DNA of 64,000 nucleotides from Castor canadensis (lineage: Eukaryota > Chordata > Mammalia > Rodentia > Castoridae): contig NC_133389.1 in the NCBI RefSeq assembly GCF_047511655.1, forward strand, positions 41,709,295 to 41,773,294. Reading direction: 5' to 3'. The position numbers and the translations under genes were made by a program. Of this stretch, positions 1 to 12,300 are shown one piece after another; the stretch's first letter is position 1, and every line of letters starts with the position of its first letter. A model generated the notes under the pieces. The model made no database searches. It was given only the letters and a program-made list of their open reading frames with translations, and was not told where the DNA came from.

Positions 1-1880
1 TTAAACCATGAAATGCCTAAAAAGCCATAAGTGAGAGCTTCAAATCAATATAGGATGCTTCTGAAATCCAAGGTAATGACTCAAGAATAGGAATACCATC
101 TTGGTCCCAGAAAAATTTTATGTTAAGGTCAGCAGCAAGGAATTGTCTATGCCTATGTATTGAAACATGAAAACATCATTGCTGGATTGCTTTAAGGAAA
201 AAAAAAAAGGACTTGTTGACATTTCATAATGTTGAAAGTGACTTCAATGATACTCAGTATTTTCTAGCATTTTAGTCTATATTTAATATCATCCCAAACT
301 GCTTGATAACAACTAAACCATATCAGTTCATTAATGACCAGGGTAGTACAAATCATAGAACCTAATAACTATGTAGACTTGGGGAGACATAGTTGGTTTT
401 ATTATTACTTCATTAAAATATTGTTAAATGCAAGAAATGTAACTGCTTAAATTGACTGAAAAGTCAAAGGAAAAAGTATTTCTTTATTTAATTTGGAAGA
501 TCAATCACAGAAATTAAGTATGTATCTAAGAAGAGGAAATAATGCTATATGGTGATGCTCTTTGTAACATCTTTCTGATTCATTCGGTTATCAGAAAAGT
601 GATAACAACAAAAGGAGAAATTCTAGGCACATTTAAACCAATAGGGTACCTAGAAATCATATTGATATGTATTTTGTTCTGAATTCAGTATATATTTGAT
701 AGAAACTGTTCATCTCTATTTGTCCTTCCTAAGATAAATATAGGAATAAGATGATCACTTTTTTTTTCCTGGAATTGGATTTTATGAGCTAAAGACACAT
801 GATTTTGTGGAAAACTTGGTACTAGTCTTTGACATAGAAGCAGGAGAATTAGGTATTGTTTTTGACTTGATTCTGTCTTTTAGAAAGCAAGATCAGAAAC
901 CCCTGTAGTGAAAATCTTCTGTCTCTGACCACAGCTCCAGCTCCTGCCCAAATCATTCAATTCTACTTGTACCACAGAGAAAGTAGAGGGGGCTAAAAAT
1001 GATAGAGAAATAAATGGAGAAAGCAGGTTTATTGAAAAAGAATTTGCCAGAATAAGGCTCTGGAATAGTCCAGCAAAGCAGAAGCAGAATTAAAATCACA
1101 GACAAGGTGGTCAGCATGACTTTGCTTTTACATGCGTAGTTACTTTTCAACCTGAGAGATTATTTTCCTTGATGTGCAATATTTCCACATATATTTCAAG
1201 TTATTTAAAAGAAAAAGCTTTTCTAGATGCTCAATCATAAACATATTCTCTGTCTGCAAAGATAACCAGAGTTTCTTGCTTCTTATACCAAAGGTTTGTG
1301 TTGAAATATTGTGGCAATTTAAAAATAAAATTTCTCTATATGCAGTGGAAATAGTCCTTGATAAAATGCATTTTAAATGCCTCATTGTATGTACAACTAA
1401 GCATGAGTCATCAACTTTTCCAATCAGTTAACCACCATGAAATACCCCCAGTACTTGGGCAATTTTATGCTTCTGAATCCTTTCCACGTCTCGGTGGACT
1501 GGTCTGTGCTCCTGGCCCTATGTCAAATACTAGCTCCATCCACTGGTTCCTTCTCTTCACATCTAATCCACAATAAAGCCAACAATCAAGTGTGTCCCCA
1601 AAAGTACGTGACAAAAGCCTGCTTTGGGATATCTGATATTTCAGAGGACGGGTCTAAACACACTACATATTTGTAACTTTTTTTCTCTTAACCTTTTTCA
1701 TTTGAGATTATACCACCAGAAAGTAATAAATAAATCTGAAATTCCCTTCATTACCATTTTCAAATTGACTTTTATTCTCATTATTTCCTTTGTGTTCTGA
1801 TTTGGAGCTAAACTTATCTTCTTTTTTTTTTTAGCTTCTTAAAGTGAAAATTTAGCTCATTGATTTTAAATCTTTCTCCT
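1..1880. other. Unique AT-rich non-coding DNA
   Basis: I see no gene, RNA gene or recognisable repeat here. The short open frames between about 950 and 1680 overlap on both strands, have no recognisable domain and look like chance ORFs. Short homopolymer A and T runs (about 198-208, 758-767, 1821-1832) are the only simple structure. Confidence 0.6.
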
Positions 1881-1884
1881 TTTT

Positions 1885-3115
1885 TCTAATACAAGCATAT
1901 AAAAGCTGTGTATTATCTATTTAAGAATAGCTTTATGTATATTAAACAAATTTCAATATTTTACTTTTTCATTTTCATCTTAACCTATATGTTCAAATTT
2001 CCCTTGAACTTCTTTTAACCCATGAGATATTAAGAAGTATGTTGCTTAATTCACAAATATACAAGGATTTTCTAGATAGCTTAGTGTCATTGATTTACAA
2101 TGATCACAGAATATACAAATTTATTTGCTTGAATTTACTATGACTTTATACTGTGGTGTAATGTATTGTTTATTTAGGTGGAAGTTCCCTGTACATTTGA
2201 AGTGTATATTCTACAGTTGTTAGAAATATCATTCTATAATCTCAGTGATGTCAAGATAAATGCTGTTGTCCATAACTTCCATAAACTTAGTGATTGCTTT
2301 TGTCTAGTTATTCTATCAATTACTGAGAGAGGGGTATTAAATTCCCCAACTATGTTCATAGACTTAGCCTTTTCTTTCTTTGCTTCATGTGTTTTGAAGC
2401 TCTGTCATGTATTGCAAAGCTCTGTTAGAGGTCCATGCGTATTTATGAATGTTTTATCTTTCTAATCAAGTGACCCTTTTATCTTCATGAAATACTCTTT
2501 GTCTTAATGTATACTTTGTCTGATATTTATATAGCCTTTTTGATTTATTTATGCTTATATCTGCATGGTATGTCTTCCAGCAATTTAGTTTGTTTCTCTG
2601 GATCCTTATATTTAAAGTTCATCTCAACTGGGCATGGTGGTACACACTTATAATCCCACCCACACTGAAGAATGATAGGAGAATCTAGAGTTCAAGGCCA
2701 GCCCAGGCAAAAGTTAGCAACACCTTAAAAGCAACATTTTTTTAAAATGCTGTGCTTACATTTTTTAAGGGTTGTGGTCATATCTCAAGTGGTAGAGTGC
2801 TTGAGTGTGAGGCTCTGAGTTCAATCCCCAGTACTAAATAAATAAATAAAGTTCATCTCACATAGGCAATGTGTAGTTGCATCTGTATTTAATAAAGTTT
2901 ACTTTTTATGAAGGATAATTACTTCATTTACATTATTCATATTCTCATAATTTTATTACCCTCTACTGACATTTCCTATTTTTTACTCATTACTTTCATT
3001 TTTTCATTATTTCCTTAAGTAGGGTATATGTATAACAGCTATTTGAAAGTTCTTCTCTGAAATTTCATCTTCCTGGACCCTGGTCATCTTGGTGTTTATT
3101 TCGGTTGGCTAACTT
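1885..3115 (-). mobile_element. Old LINE-1 fragment, antisense, split by a SINE
   Basis: On the + strand this stretch reads like the antisense of a mammalian L1 interior. Recognisable landmarks in order are a 'gtattctacagttgttagaaat' type segment, 'agttattctatcaatta', 'gagaggggtattaaattccc', 'gcttcatgtgttttgaagct' and 'tactttgtctgatatt'. This order matches my memory of old L1M elements in minus orientation. The copy has many substitutions and indels and no usable ORF. It is interrupted at 2627-2847 by a younger SINE, after which similar sequence continues to about 3115. The outer boundaries are approximate. Confidence 0.7.
2614..2860 (+). mobile_element. Dimeric B1/ID-type SINE with target-site duplication
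   Basis: The left half ('gggcatggtggtacacac', 'ataatccca', 'gttcaaggccagccca') is 7SL/B1-like. The right half ('tcaagtggtagagtgcttga', 'gagttcaatccccagtac') is ID/tRNA-like with a degenerate B box. It ends in a short (TAAA)n tail. The 13-bp duplication AAAGTTCATCTCA is perfect at 2614-2626 and 2848-2860, which fixes the insertion at 2627-2847. It lies inside the antisense L1 and is therefore younger than it. Confidence 0.85.
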
Positions 3116-3848
3116 TTGTGCTACACAATTATTTCAACAGGGAAGAACAGAGGGATGTCACATTAGTTGTTAAGTATTTTAATATAGAAGTTATAAACAT
3201 TATTTTTATTACCAGCATGTTATTCAGAAACAAACACAAGACTCCCAGCAAAGGAAAAATGGCCTGTTTGGGGACTGGCATGAGGGGACCACATATGCTA
3301 TTCAGTGAGTAGCAATTGCCACTGTCATGGTTGACCCTCTAGTTACAAAATGTCTCTTTGCTCCCTTAACATGACATGTCTCAAAGAAATATATAAAAGA
3401 TTCTACTTCATCATTGCCTCAAGCTCAAATGGCAAGGATAGGATGCTACAGTCTCTAGGTTCAGACTGATGAAATAAGAACACAAGTTATCTACATTTTC
3501 TTGGGCTCATGACATTCAATGTTTAATTGTGAATTGGGGTAGAATTGGGGTAGGATGTATAGTAAGCACATTCCAGAAAGGGAAAAAAAGGGAGAGGTCC
3601 AGATGCCCAGGCATCCCTGGTTCATAGTAATTTTGAGATCTGGAAATCGTGCTGGGCCTAGGGGTAGGAATCAGCTCCTACATATGGCTGGACAGGTTCC
3701 CAAGGAGTAATAACTTGTTCATTGCTCTTCTTGGGTCTAGGAGTTTCTTATGATTTTCAGGATATTTCTTAACTATGTCTGAAATGGTTGTTGTGGAATA
3801 TACCTTTGTCATGGATACAAAGCTTGCTTTTCTCTTCTTTCTTTCTTA

Positions 3849-3920
3849 TTTTTTTGAACTCAGGGTTTGAACTCAGGGCTTTGCACTTGCTAAGCAGCAC
3901 TGCACTGCCAGTCCACACAG
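3849..3920 (-). mobile_element. ID/tRNA-type SINE fragment, antisense
   Basis: 'ggtttgaactcagggcttt' followed by 'gcacttgctaagcag' and 'actgcactgccagtcc' is the reverse complement of the ID-type SINE right half seen elsewhere in the window ('gccctgagttcaaa', 'cttgcctagcaagc'). Only one partial unit remains, with no clear tail or duplication. Confidence 0.65.
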
Positions 3921-4990
3921 CCTTCTTAATTAAGGTCTTGCCTGAAGAACGTTAGAAGCCCAAGGCCTAGTAAGTTATAAATAATCTATCACAGAATTCA
4001 TGGGTGCCACCCCACCCAAGAAGGACTCAAAAACCCAACAGACTTCTCATCTATTGCTAAGGTCAGTTTGTTTGCCTAAAATCACACCCATAGTTGTCTG
4101 AGCCTCTCTCACATCTTCATTTCCTTTGTTTTCACATCTTGTGCTCCTCAATATTTAAGGAGAGCTCTCCTGAGGCTGTCATGTTCAGGAAAGAAAGTCT
4201 CCTTGATTTCACTTTCCCCGCACAGGCGCTTCCATTAGACAGGGGTTTTAAACAGTTGAGGAGACCACATTCTAAATTTGATCTTTGTCCTCAAGGGCAA
4301 GTTTTAACAGGACTCTGTCCCATCCCACAGTGTTTTTTTTTATGTCTTAGGGGGTCTATAATTCCCTAACTTTCCCCAAAATTTCTGCTTTCAGACTGAG
4401 ATATTCTTCATCCAATCATTTTTCTTGTAATGCTTTGCCAAGCCCAGTAAGTAGCAACAAACACATAATTGCAAGGTTCTGTTTTCTATAGTTTAGAGCT
4501 CGTTGCTTATGTGATTGGCATTGCAGCATGATAAAATATCAGCATCTGATAATGCTGCTGATCTTTAGTAAGTGATCATGATGCAAACCATGACCTTTTA
4601 AGCTTCCACCAGACTACTATTCAAATGCTTTGGCTTAGGATTTTTGGATGTTGGTTTGTTTTCAACAGCAGTTACACCCTTCTTGTGTCAATTTCTAGTA
4701 TTAATCAGGACAGATTAGACTGTACTTCAGGAAAAAAAAAAAACCCAAGTCTCAGTGGTTTAAGACTATTGATGTGTTTTTCTAATTCACTAAAGTCCCC
4801 TGGGGGGCCTGTGATTCTCCAGGGTGGATCGCCTAAACAAAGAAACAGAGAGCACCAGTTTCCTTTCTGTCATCTGGCTACACCATCTTCACTGAGGGAT
4901 TCTCTGGTCTCCTTCATGGTGGAAAAGAAAGATGGAAAATCATGTACCACCTTTTAAATGTCTTGTCCTCAAAATGATCCAATTTCTTTT

Positions 4991-5012
4991 TATTACTATT
5001 ATTATTATTATT
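4991..5012. repeat. (ATT)n microsatellite
   Basis: A short run of ATT trinucleotides ('tattactattattattatta') in AT-rich unique sequence, directly upstream of the 5026-5061 hairpin. Confidence 0.85.
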
Positions 5013-5025
5013 GTGCTAGGTATCC

Positions 5026-5061
5026 TTTATCAAGCCCACAATGTAGAGTGGGCTTGATAAA
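5026..5061. repeat. Perfect 14-bp inverted repeat, 8-bp loop
   Basis: Left arm TTTATCAAGCCCAC (5026-5039) and right arm GTGGGCTTGATAAA (5048-5061) are exact reverse complements, separated by AATGTAGA. I see no gene around it and no U-run, so I do not call it a functional terminator or RNA. Confidence 0.9.
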
Positions 5062-6384
5062 AAATAAAGTCACCAATTTATTAAGTTAAACTGTTCCTAC
5101 AAACCCCATAAAATTATAATATCTTCCTTGTTTTATAATTTGCAAATACTTTAATATTAAGTGTGGCCTGTTGGACTGTCACACTGACTTAATATGAAAA
5201 TATGGTACCATTTAAGGATAAATCTTAGAAAGAATAGGCATGTAAGATAGGAAAAATTTAAGGAAAGCAAAATAAAATCACAAATGACATCTATTGAAAA
5301 AACCTTGAAAGGAAATTGTCTTTAATTAGTTCACAGTTGGAGATTGTTCATACTGCTTATTTTAGTTAAGTCTTTCATTTGAGGAGAAACAAGCTATTTA
5401 ACTTTCAGGATGCTTGCGGGTAGTTGGGGAGCAGCTTCAATCCCCTGTCTTATTGAATAAAATTTTGTCCTCAATATAGTCACTGTGGTAGGAAAAATAT
5501 TAACTGTAAAATATGGCAATCTATTGGGATTGGGGATTTGTTACGTATTAATAACAACATTGAGAGAAAAGGTAATTTAGAAATCTATACTTACAGTATG
5601 AATATTATTTAGGAATCATTGATATTTTAGTTACTAAAATTGGCTTAGAAGCATTTCTAAGTAGATATCCTTTCTGTTAGTTCTTCCTTAATACAAGATT
5701 TAAGCTTATGCCTTTGAGGAGAGAATGTATTAGACTTTTTGATGTAAAGAACATAAAGAATGAAAAAAAGGCTTACAAACGGGATAATCACTTTGGTTCT
5801 ATTAAGTTTTATGAACAAATATGGCAGATTCAGAAAAGAATGAAGTTTCTGCAATATTCCTTTAAACTGCTACTCTACTAAAAGTCAGCTCTGTAATATA
5901 GTCATCATCTCTTCTGTAGTTTACATAAGGTCTACCCACTTTAGTTATCTCTCTATAATAATATTAAGGAGCACTATTTAATTAACGACTTCATAGAAAC
6001 AAGAGAATTTTATCAGAAGTGAGTGGACTGTGTCTGATGCTGCACTATGAGTGATAGCTCTATGCATTTTCCATAATGTTTAGCCATAAATTTTTAGAAA
6101 AGTATATAGAAGTAGCCAAGAATAGAAACGTGTAGCTCCTTCTGCACTGCAATGAGGCAAGAATGCATAGCAATACCACCATGAAGATAGTCTTTATTTG
6201 GCAACCATTGGTAGTCTGTTCCTAGGTTCTGTGATGCTTACGTATGTGTGTTCAAGAAGATTTTTGTTTTGTACTCATCTCACTGAAAAGATACTTCTAT
6301 CATTTGTATCTTCCAAAGACTTGGTCCCCACCTTAGTTAGCACTCTCAGGAAATAGTGGAAACATCAAGAGGAAGGATTACTGG

Positions 6385-6640
6385 GAGGTCTTTAGCCCTT
6401 GAGAGGCATGCCATCAAAGGGAATTGAGGAACCCTGGTCTCTCTCTTCTTCCTTCCCTTTCTTGCATCCTGGTTATGAGGTGAGCAATGTGCTCTACCAC
6501 GTACCCCTCACCATGATGGACTTTCTCACCACTGCCTCAGATCCAATGGGGACAACCAACCATGGATTGAACCTCCAAAACTGTAAGCCAAAATAAACCT
6601 TTCTATGTAAAAATTGATTCATGTTTTCTACAACCTCTGG
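6385..6640 (+). mobile_element. Probable rodent MaLR-like LTR fragment
   Basis: The sequence runs 'ggttatgaggtgagcaatgt', 'ctctaccacgtacccc', 'accatgatgga' and ends with 'ctccaaaactgtaagccaaa' and 'ataaacctttct'. The 'aaaactgtaagccaaaataaacctt' pattern, split here by field limits, is typical of the 3' part of rodent LTRs and contains the AATAAA signal. The small ORF at 6399-6596 lies in this LTR and is not a gene. The family name and 5' boundary are uncertain. Confidence 0.45.
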
Positions 6641-7019
6641 AAAATATAGTAATATTTTGAAAGAGAGAAAAAATTTATTCATTAGGATTTAAGTAGTAAA
6701 TATATTACATTTTAATTCAAAAGGTGGATACATCAGTATTTTCTGTAAATCCCTCTAACCCTTTCACCCAGCTCAGGAGATAAAAGGAAGGTTTTCTATT
6801 AGAAATTCTACTTTCACTGTTTTGAGAAGTTCAAATGCCTGTAAAATTTAAAATAAATGATTAAATATTTAACCATTTTTAAATAGCCAGTTAAAATTAT
6901 TAAATACTTTGTTCATAGAAATGTTTATCCTTATTTTGTTAATCCAATACCAAGTCTTGATATATGTGCTTAAAGTCTCTGTCACTCTCTTCATTCTGTC
7001 ATTAAAATCTTTTTTCCTA

Positions 7020-7300
7020 ATAAGTTATGAATTTGTTGCTTCCTTTCTATCTTTCCATCACTAAAGATCAGGTTCTAATAATGAATCTCTTAGATGGATT
7101 TCTGAACTCTTGACTTCTACTCCCCTTCACTCCTTTTCTAGTCACCCATTCTGCATAAAACCCCAAACTACTTTTCTGTCTTCCTCATTTTATTCATGAT
7201 ACTGTGTTGTTCAGCGTCTTGCAGTGGCAAGATGTCATTACATATAAAGAAGTATTAACTCCTTTGACTGCCATCTACGGGCTTTCCATGAGAGACCCTA
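7020..7300 (+). mobile_element. Probable LINE-2 fragment
   Basis: 'aagaagtattaactcctttg' followed by 'actgccatctacgggctttc' fits the L2 3' region ('ataaagtccaaactcct...ggcattcaaggcc') at ancient divergence. It sits immediately before a MER5A-like element. Assigned from memory of the L2 consensus only. Confidence 0.45.
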
Positions 7301-7305
7301 CAAAA

Positions 7306-7482
7306 GGGTCTCTCAACCTTGGCACTATTGACATTTTAAACTGAATAAACCTTTGATGGAAAAGGTTGTTCATCAGATGACAGGAACAACCCTGTAGCAG
7401 TCACCATCTAAATATCTCCCTAAAATGTCTCTAGGCATTACCAAATATCCCTTAGGGTACAGAGATCAAAATCACCACTAGA
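7306..7482 (-). mobile_element. MER5A-like hAT-Charlie DNA transposon
   Basis: 'gtctctcaaccttggcacta' and 'ttgacattttaaa' at one end, and 'aaaatgtctctaggcattac', 'caaatatcccttagggtaca' at the other, follow the order of the MER5A non-autonomous hAT consensus read in reverse. The element is non-coding. A second copy in the opposite orientation lies at 56088-56290. Confidence 0.8.
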
Positions 7483-7506
7483 TGTTTTGCATCCACTCAA
7501 CCTTTG

Positions 7507-7990
7507 TATTGGTTAGAATTGCATTCAGCTTCAAGTAGCCAAAACTTGAATAACCGTAGTTTTAAAAATAGAGATTTTGTTTGTTTATGCATGGATAGGA
7601 GTCTGGTGGTGAGTAGTTGTCAAGACTGACACAGTAGTTCAATCATATTAGGACTCGTGTCTTTAAGATTTCTTGGCCTTTCTCTCATGATTACTGTATG
7701 ACTCTTACAAATTCAGATATCACATCTTCTCTCACACGTAAAGAAGAGGTCATACAAATGGGAAGCAGACAGAGTCATGAAACTTTCATACACATCTGAT
7801 TGACCAGAAGAGTGTCTCATTACCTGCATTAACTTCAAGGGGACCTAGGTCTATAGTCAATCCAGGAAAAGGAGGGAGAACATTGGAAACAAATGTAGGA
7901 GCAGTGGATCCATGGAGTCTAACATGCCCTAACTTCTTTCTAAGAACTTTCTTCTCTGTATTATTTGGGTTAAATAATTTAGAAGCTAAA
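7507..7990. repeat. Unclassified ancient interspersed repeat
   Basis: 'gaattgcattcagcttcaag' and 'tagccaaaacttgaataacc' resemble the 'cagcttcaagtagcaaaaaacc' opening of an ancient mammalian repeat that I remember but cannot name safely. The rest is too diverged to classify. No coding potential seen. Confidence 0.35.
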
Positions 7991-7999
7991 ATAGTTTAA

Positions 8000-9220
8000 C
8001 AATGTTTATTAAATATTTACTTAATGATAAACATATGTAAATGTTTATTTCTTGCTCAAAATGTCCAGTGTGGATAACATAGAAAGCTGAATTTTAGCTT
8101 TACACATACCTTGTAAATTCCAAGATGTCCTCTAGAATTCTATGATTTTTAGACATATATTTGCCAATTTCAAATTTTATCTGAGTTATTATTCTCATAA
8201 TCTTATGTCAATAAGTTTGTATTTTTATGAAATTTCAATAGTGGTCCTAAAAATTGGAAGAAAAATTGTCAAATATTGATGCTATGATCACATTAATTAA
8301 AATTCTCCACTTAAAATATTCACATGTATATAACAAATACATATTAGATGGAGACAGACCAATGGAAAAAATCTATTTTTCTTAAAATGAGTTTGTGAAT
8401 ATTATAAAAGTGAGTTTCTGAATATTATAAAAATTTTATTTTTTCAAAAATTAGTGACTAAAACACTAAAAATTCATATATATGTGGAAAGAGAGAGAGA
8501 GGTAATCAACAGATACTGGCTAGGGAGGGAGATGAAACTTTCTCTATCATGTGATTTTGATTTAAATCAATTATTTGGTATAAAAACAAATGGTGTGATC
8601 CTATATAAATGTTTTGGAAAGTTTGCATAAAGCTTGCTAATTTTGACAAATATAATTTGTAGATTTTGCTGTTATAATTACAGAAGTGAACTAAATGGAG
8701 ACTAATGTGGATGACTTTGTCCAAAGCTTTAGATTTTCTTTCAATACTGTATCTTATACTGAATACTTAACACACATGTCTGTATACACAACCTTGGACA
8801 CATGCTCATGTGGACACACACACACACAGGCTACATTCACGTGGCTTTTATGGTATTCTACCACCAGCATGGTATGGATAATTCTGTTAAACTTTTCATA
8901 TAATTCTCCTTTTATTAAGAGTAAGATAAATCCCAATGTCTATCTAATGCAGAAAAAGAATACATAGGTACTATTTGTGCTTTGCAAAATAAGTAAGGAA
9001 CCTTGTACTTTCTGATGCAGATGGAGGTAAACATTAGTAAGTGGCTGACACACAAATAATTGAGTACCTGGTTTTCAACCACTGGATCTCTAATGGAAGT
9101 TTAGAATGCCAACTAGCATAGTAGAGCACAGCATTGATATGAAAGCATGACATCTAGCAAGAATGTTTGATGGGTGCAAATAGCAATAGCTTCATGTCTT
9201 GCACATAAATTTTCCCATTT
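8000..9220. other. Unique AT-rich DNA
   Basis: No gene or repeat family recognised. Short motifs only: a GA run at about 8490-8501 and a (CA) run at 8815-8827. The open frames near 8695-8967 and 8506-8724 overlap in opposite directions and look like chance ORFs. Confidence 0.6.
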
Positions 9221-9224
9221 GAAC

Positions 9225-9335
9225 TTATAGAGGAGTAGGCTAGATGTTATTATTTCCACATTGTAGGTGTGGAACTTTAAATACTTTCAGATTAAGTGAC
9301 TTGCACAAAATAAAAACAGATAGCTAAAGAACAGA
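9225..9335 (-). mobile_element. MIR SINE fragment, antisense
   Basis: 'gttattatttccacattgta' then 'aagtgacttgcacaaaata' matches the antisense MIR order ('attattatccccattttaca', 'aagtaacttgcccaaggtca') with the expected high divergence. Boundaries are approximate. Confidence 0.6.
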
Positions 9336-9339
9336 TTCT

Positions 9340-12300
9340 AAGTATTCACCTCGTCCACCTCCCATTACGCTATTAAATTGCAGAGCTGTTCAAGTGTCGC
9401 CTTATGTTCAGTTGTAACCTTATGTATAGAAAGAACGTAGGAGAAAAATACAAGGCATTTGTGTTCTGGACATGGCTCCTACTAATTGCCCATGTGATTA
9501 TGACTTCTAAGTCTTGCACCTTCTATTTGGCCAGTAGCTACACCTATGATGGTAACATTCTTAATTTAGCTTGTGTATAAACAAGGATGCAGAAACTAAA
9601 TCCACCTGATTTGCTATGGAAATTGGTTGTCTAAAGTAGAAACCACATATCCATTGAGAAGGAAGTCTAGCAAATTAGTTGATGCTTAGAAATAATTGCT
9701 TTTCCAGATGGGCTTATAATGGTTTTATGAAGTATAAATAGAACATAAAACAAAGTTACCTAGATAAAAGATGGAAAGGTTTTAAAATTTTATATACATA
9801 GAACAAACATCAGTCCACACAGAAAAGGTTCTCTTCAAAGAATGAAATTAGTAGTAGGAATTTATAAAGATCTGAATACACAAATGCTAAAATGAAGGTT
9901 AGTTTTAATATTAACTCATATAAGAGTAGTTTTTCTTTTTTACTTAATTTCTTATGAAATCATTTGTTTTACCTTAGACTATATTTTAGGGGAGGAGTTT
10001 AAGCTATAGAAACACAATCTAATACTTGCTTTAAAAAAAACAGTGCTTGCTCATGATAATAACCTGCATAGACGTTCAATGAATGCAGTGAGTGAATGAA
10101 TGAAACCTATTCCATTGAGAGATTACTATTTTGATTTATTTCATCATGTTTGTATTGGAGCAGAAGTAAGAATGTTTCAAAATTCCAAGTCAATCTTCTC
10201 TCTTTTTCTCCCTCTCTGGCTCTTGCTCTCACTTTTACTCTCTCATTTAAATAGGCCCCAAGCAAAAGTATGTTTCTTTAATTATGTCTTTTAAATTTTT
10301 TACACACAGATTTGAGGTCTGGGATATTGTCTGTTTGATCACTTACTTCCTGGTGTCTGTACCTAAAAGAAAGGTTGGCACATCACAACAAATTATATAT
10401 TATGTGAATAATTGCATGTATAGTTTTTAATACATTGATCAATAGATGTGTCTTCACATCTATTGAGATCCAGTTATTTTTAGAAAAATAGAATAATAGT
10501 AAAGAAAAATTACAAAATTAAATTTTTTTCTGAAGGTCAGTCATGTACTATTCTATTCCTGGAGTCCCATGTGTCCTTCTCAAAACAAATCAACCAAAGA
10601 TACACATATACAAAAAAATACCATATGTCTAGATGGAATCCCACTAAAGAAATAGGCTGGGTCACTTACAGAGGGTTATCACTGTGATTTTTATTTTCTT
10701 CTTTCAGTTATGCATATTTCTATGTCACACTGTGATGGAAGTTATTTTTGCATTGGCAAAATTTTTTTTATATAGAATGCTACAGCAGATAGATTTTTAA
10801 TTTCTCTATGAGAGTTAAAAATCAGGCAATCAGTTTTCATATTTTTATGCTTTCTAGTAAAATAACATATTTTACACATCTTTGCATTTGTTCCTTTTAT
10901 CCTTTGCATAAACACCTTTACCACTTCTGCTTTTTTTAATTAAAAAATTAAATTCATTATTACCTCTGAAAATTACCCATTAAAAGCTTAACTCTTGCTG
11001 TGGCAATAAATCCAAGAAGCTTTTCTTCATTACTCATCACAAAATTAGTAAATATTTTTCTCTACATCTTAACTGCAGTTTGCATTTCTGCATTTTTATT
11101 CAAAGATGATCACCTTAATATTTAGCACCTTAGGGGTTATTGATAAATAGTCTGAGTTAGGAAATGAAAAAACAGATAATAGCTTTTATACATTTGTGAA
11201 AATTAGCACCTGCTCTCTGGCTTGCCACCATGAAGACTTAATTGGTCTGAGTGTGCAGACATCACTTTTGCTAATGAAAGACACACATGGAAAAAAAAAC
11301 AATTTTTCACATGTACATTACACTAGGAGCAAGTTTTTGTCCTAAGCAGTGAGCATACAGTCTGACACCTATTCGGTGCTTAATAAATATTAGAAGGGGA
11401 GAAGGACAGAAAGACAAAGAGAGAGGGAAGAAAAGCAAAGTGACATTGTGGTCATTTCTAACACTGGTCTTAAAACAAATCTTGTTTTGAAAGCCGAGGC
11501 CATTTTCTTAAGACTCAGCTATGAAAAGTCTTATATGTGGATGGAATAAATTACATGTTTCAGTAGCTAGCATTTTGTAGCAACTATTAATTTTTCTCAA
11601 TTGCATTAAAATGTTCTGATCGTTATTAGAAAATTTCTCAAAACATTTGAGATAATTAAGGATTCAGGCTTGTAATCACTGTTTTAAAAAAAAAAAACTG
11701 TCATTTGTAAATGGGCACATGTTGAAATTGGCCTGAACTCAGTTGTTGGGTGATCTCTTGGAAAACCTTTACAATTATTTTAAAAATCACAACTTTCATA
11801 AAACATTTAAAACATAATCCCTAGGCATATTAAGAATACTTTGTTAAACCATATATGTAAGCTGAATATAAAGAAATAAAATAGATTTACATGTTCTAAG
11901 AAGACTCTTCTTACAGACATAAAATTATTACAAAATTCTTATTTATGACTTGCACACTTTGATCTATGAGTTTCAAGTATTTTGTACAGTGCTTTATATT
12001 TTCCTGTTCTTTTACAATTGCATGCAGAATTGATTGGCTTAAGACCAACACGTGTCTAACAAAGGCAAAATTATCACCATTTCAGCATATTCAGTGGTTT
12101 TCATGTTCCCCTGTGCTACTCTGAAAAAGTTTACCTCAAATATTTGAAGCTGGTAACATCATACCTCATTATTTGATATCTACTTGTTTTTATTCAAAGT
12201 AGAATTAAATTACTTCCTTTTGATCATTACAAGAAAGTCCAGAAGTTGGCGATAGTTCAGGACACTGCTGTATAGCCACTGTTTTATGCACATATTGAAA

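Larger units (their letters stand above)
3116..6380. other. Non-coding DNA, little assignable
   Basis: No supported gene. The 91-aa and 110-aa open frames at 4094-4369 and 4625-4957 have no recognisable domain. The stretch from about 3300 to 4400 may be an eroded LTR-type repeat, but I cannot name it. An ID-type SINE fragment (3849-3920), an (ATT)n tract (4991-5012) and an inverted repeat (5026-5061) lie inside and are listed separately. Confidence 0.5.

Noticed and set aside
5026..5061. Bacterial-type terminator
   Set aside because: Hairpin without a poly-U tract, in mammalian DNA with no gene upstream.
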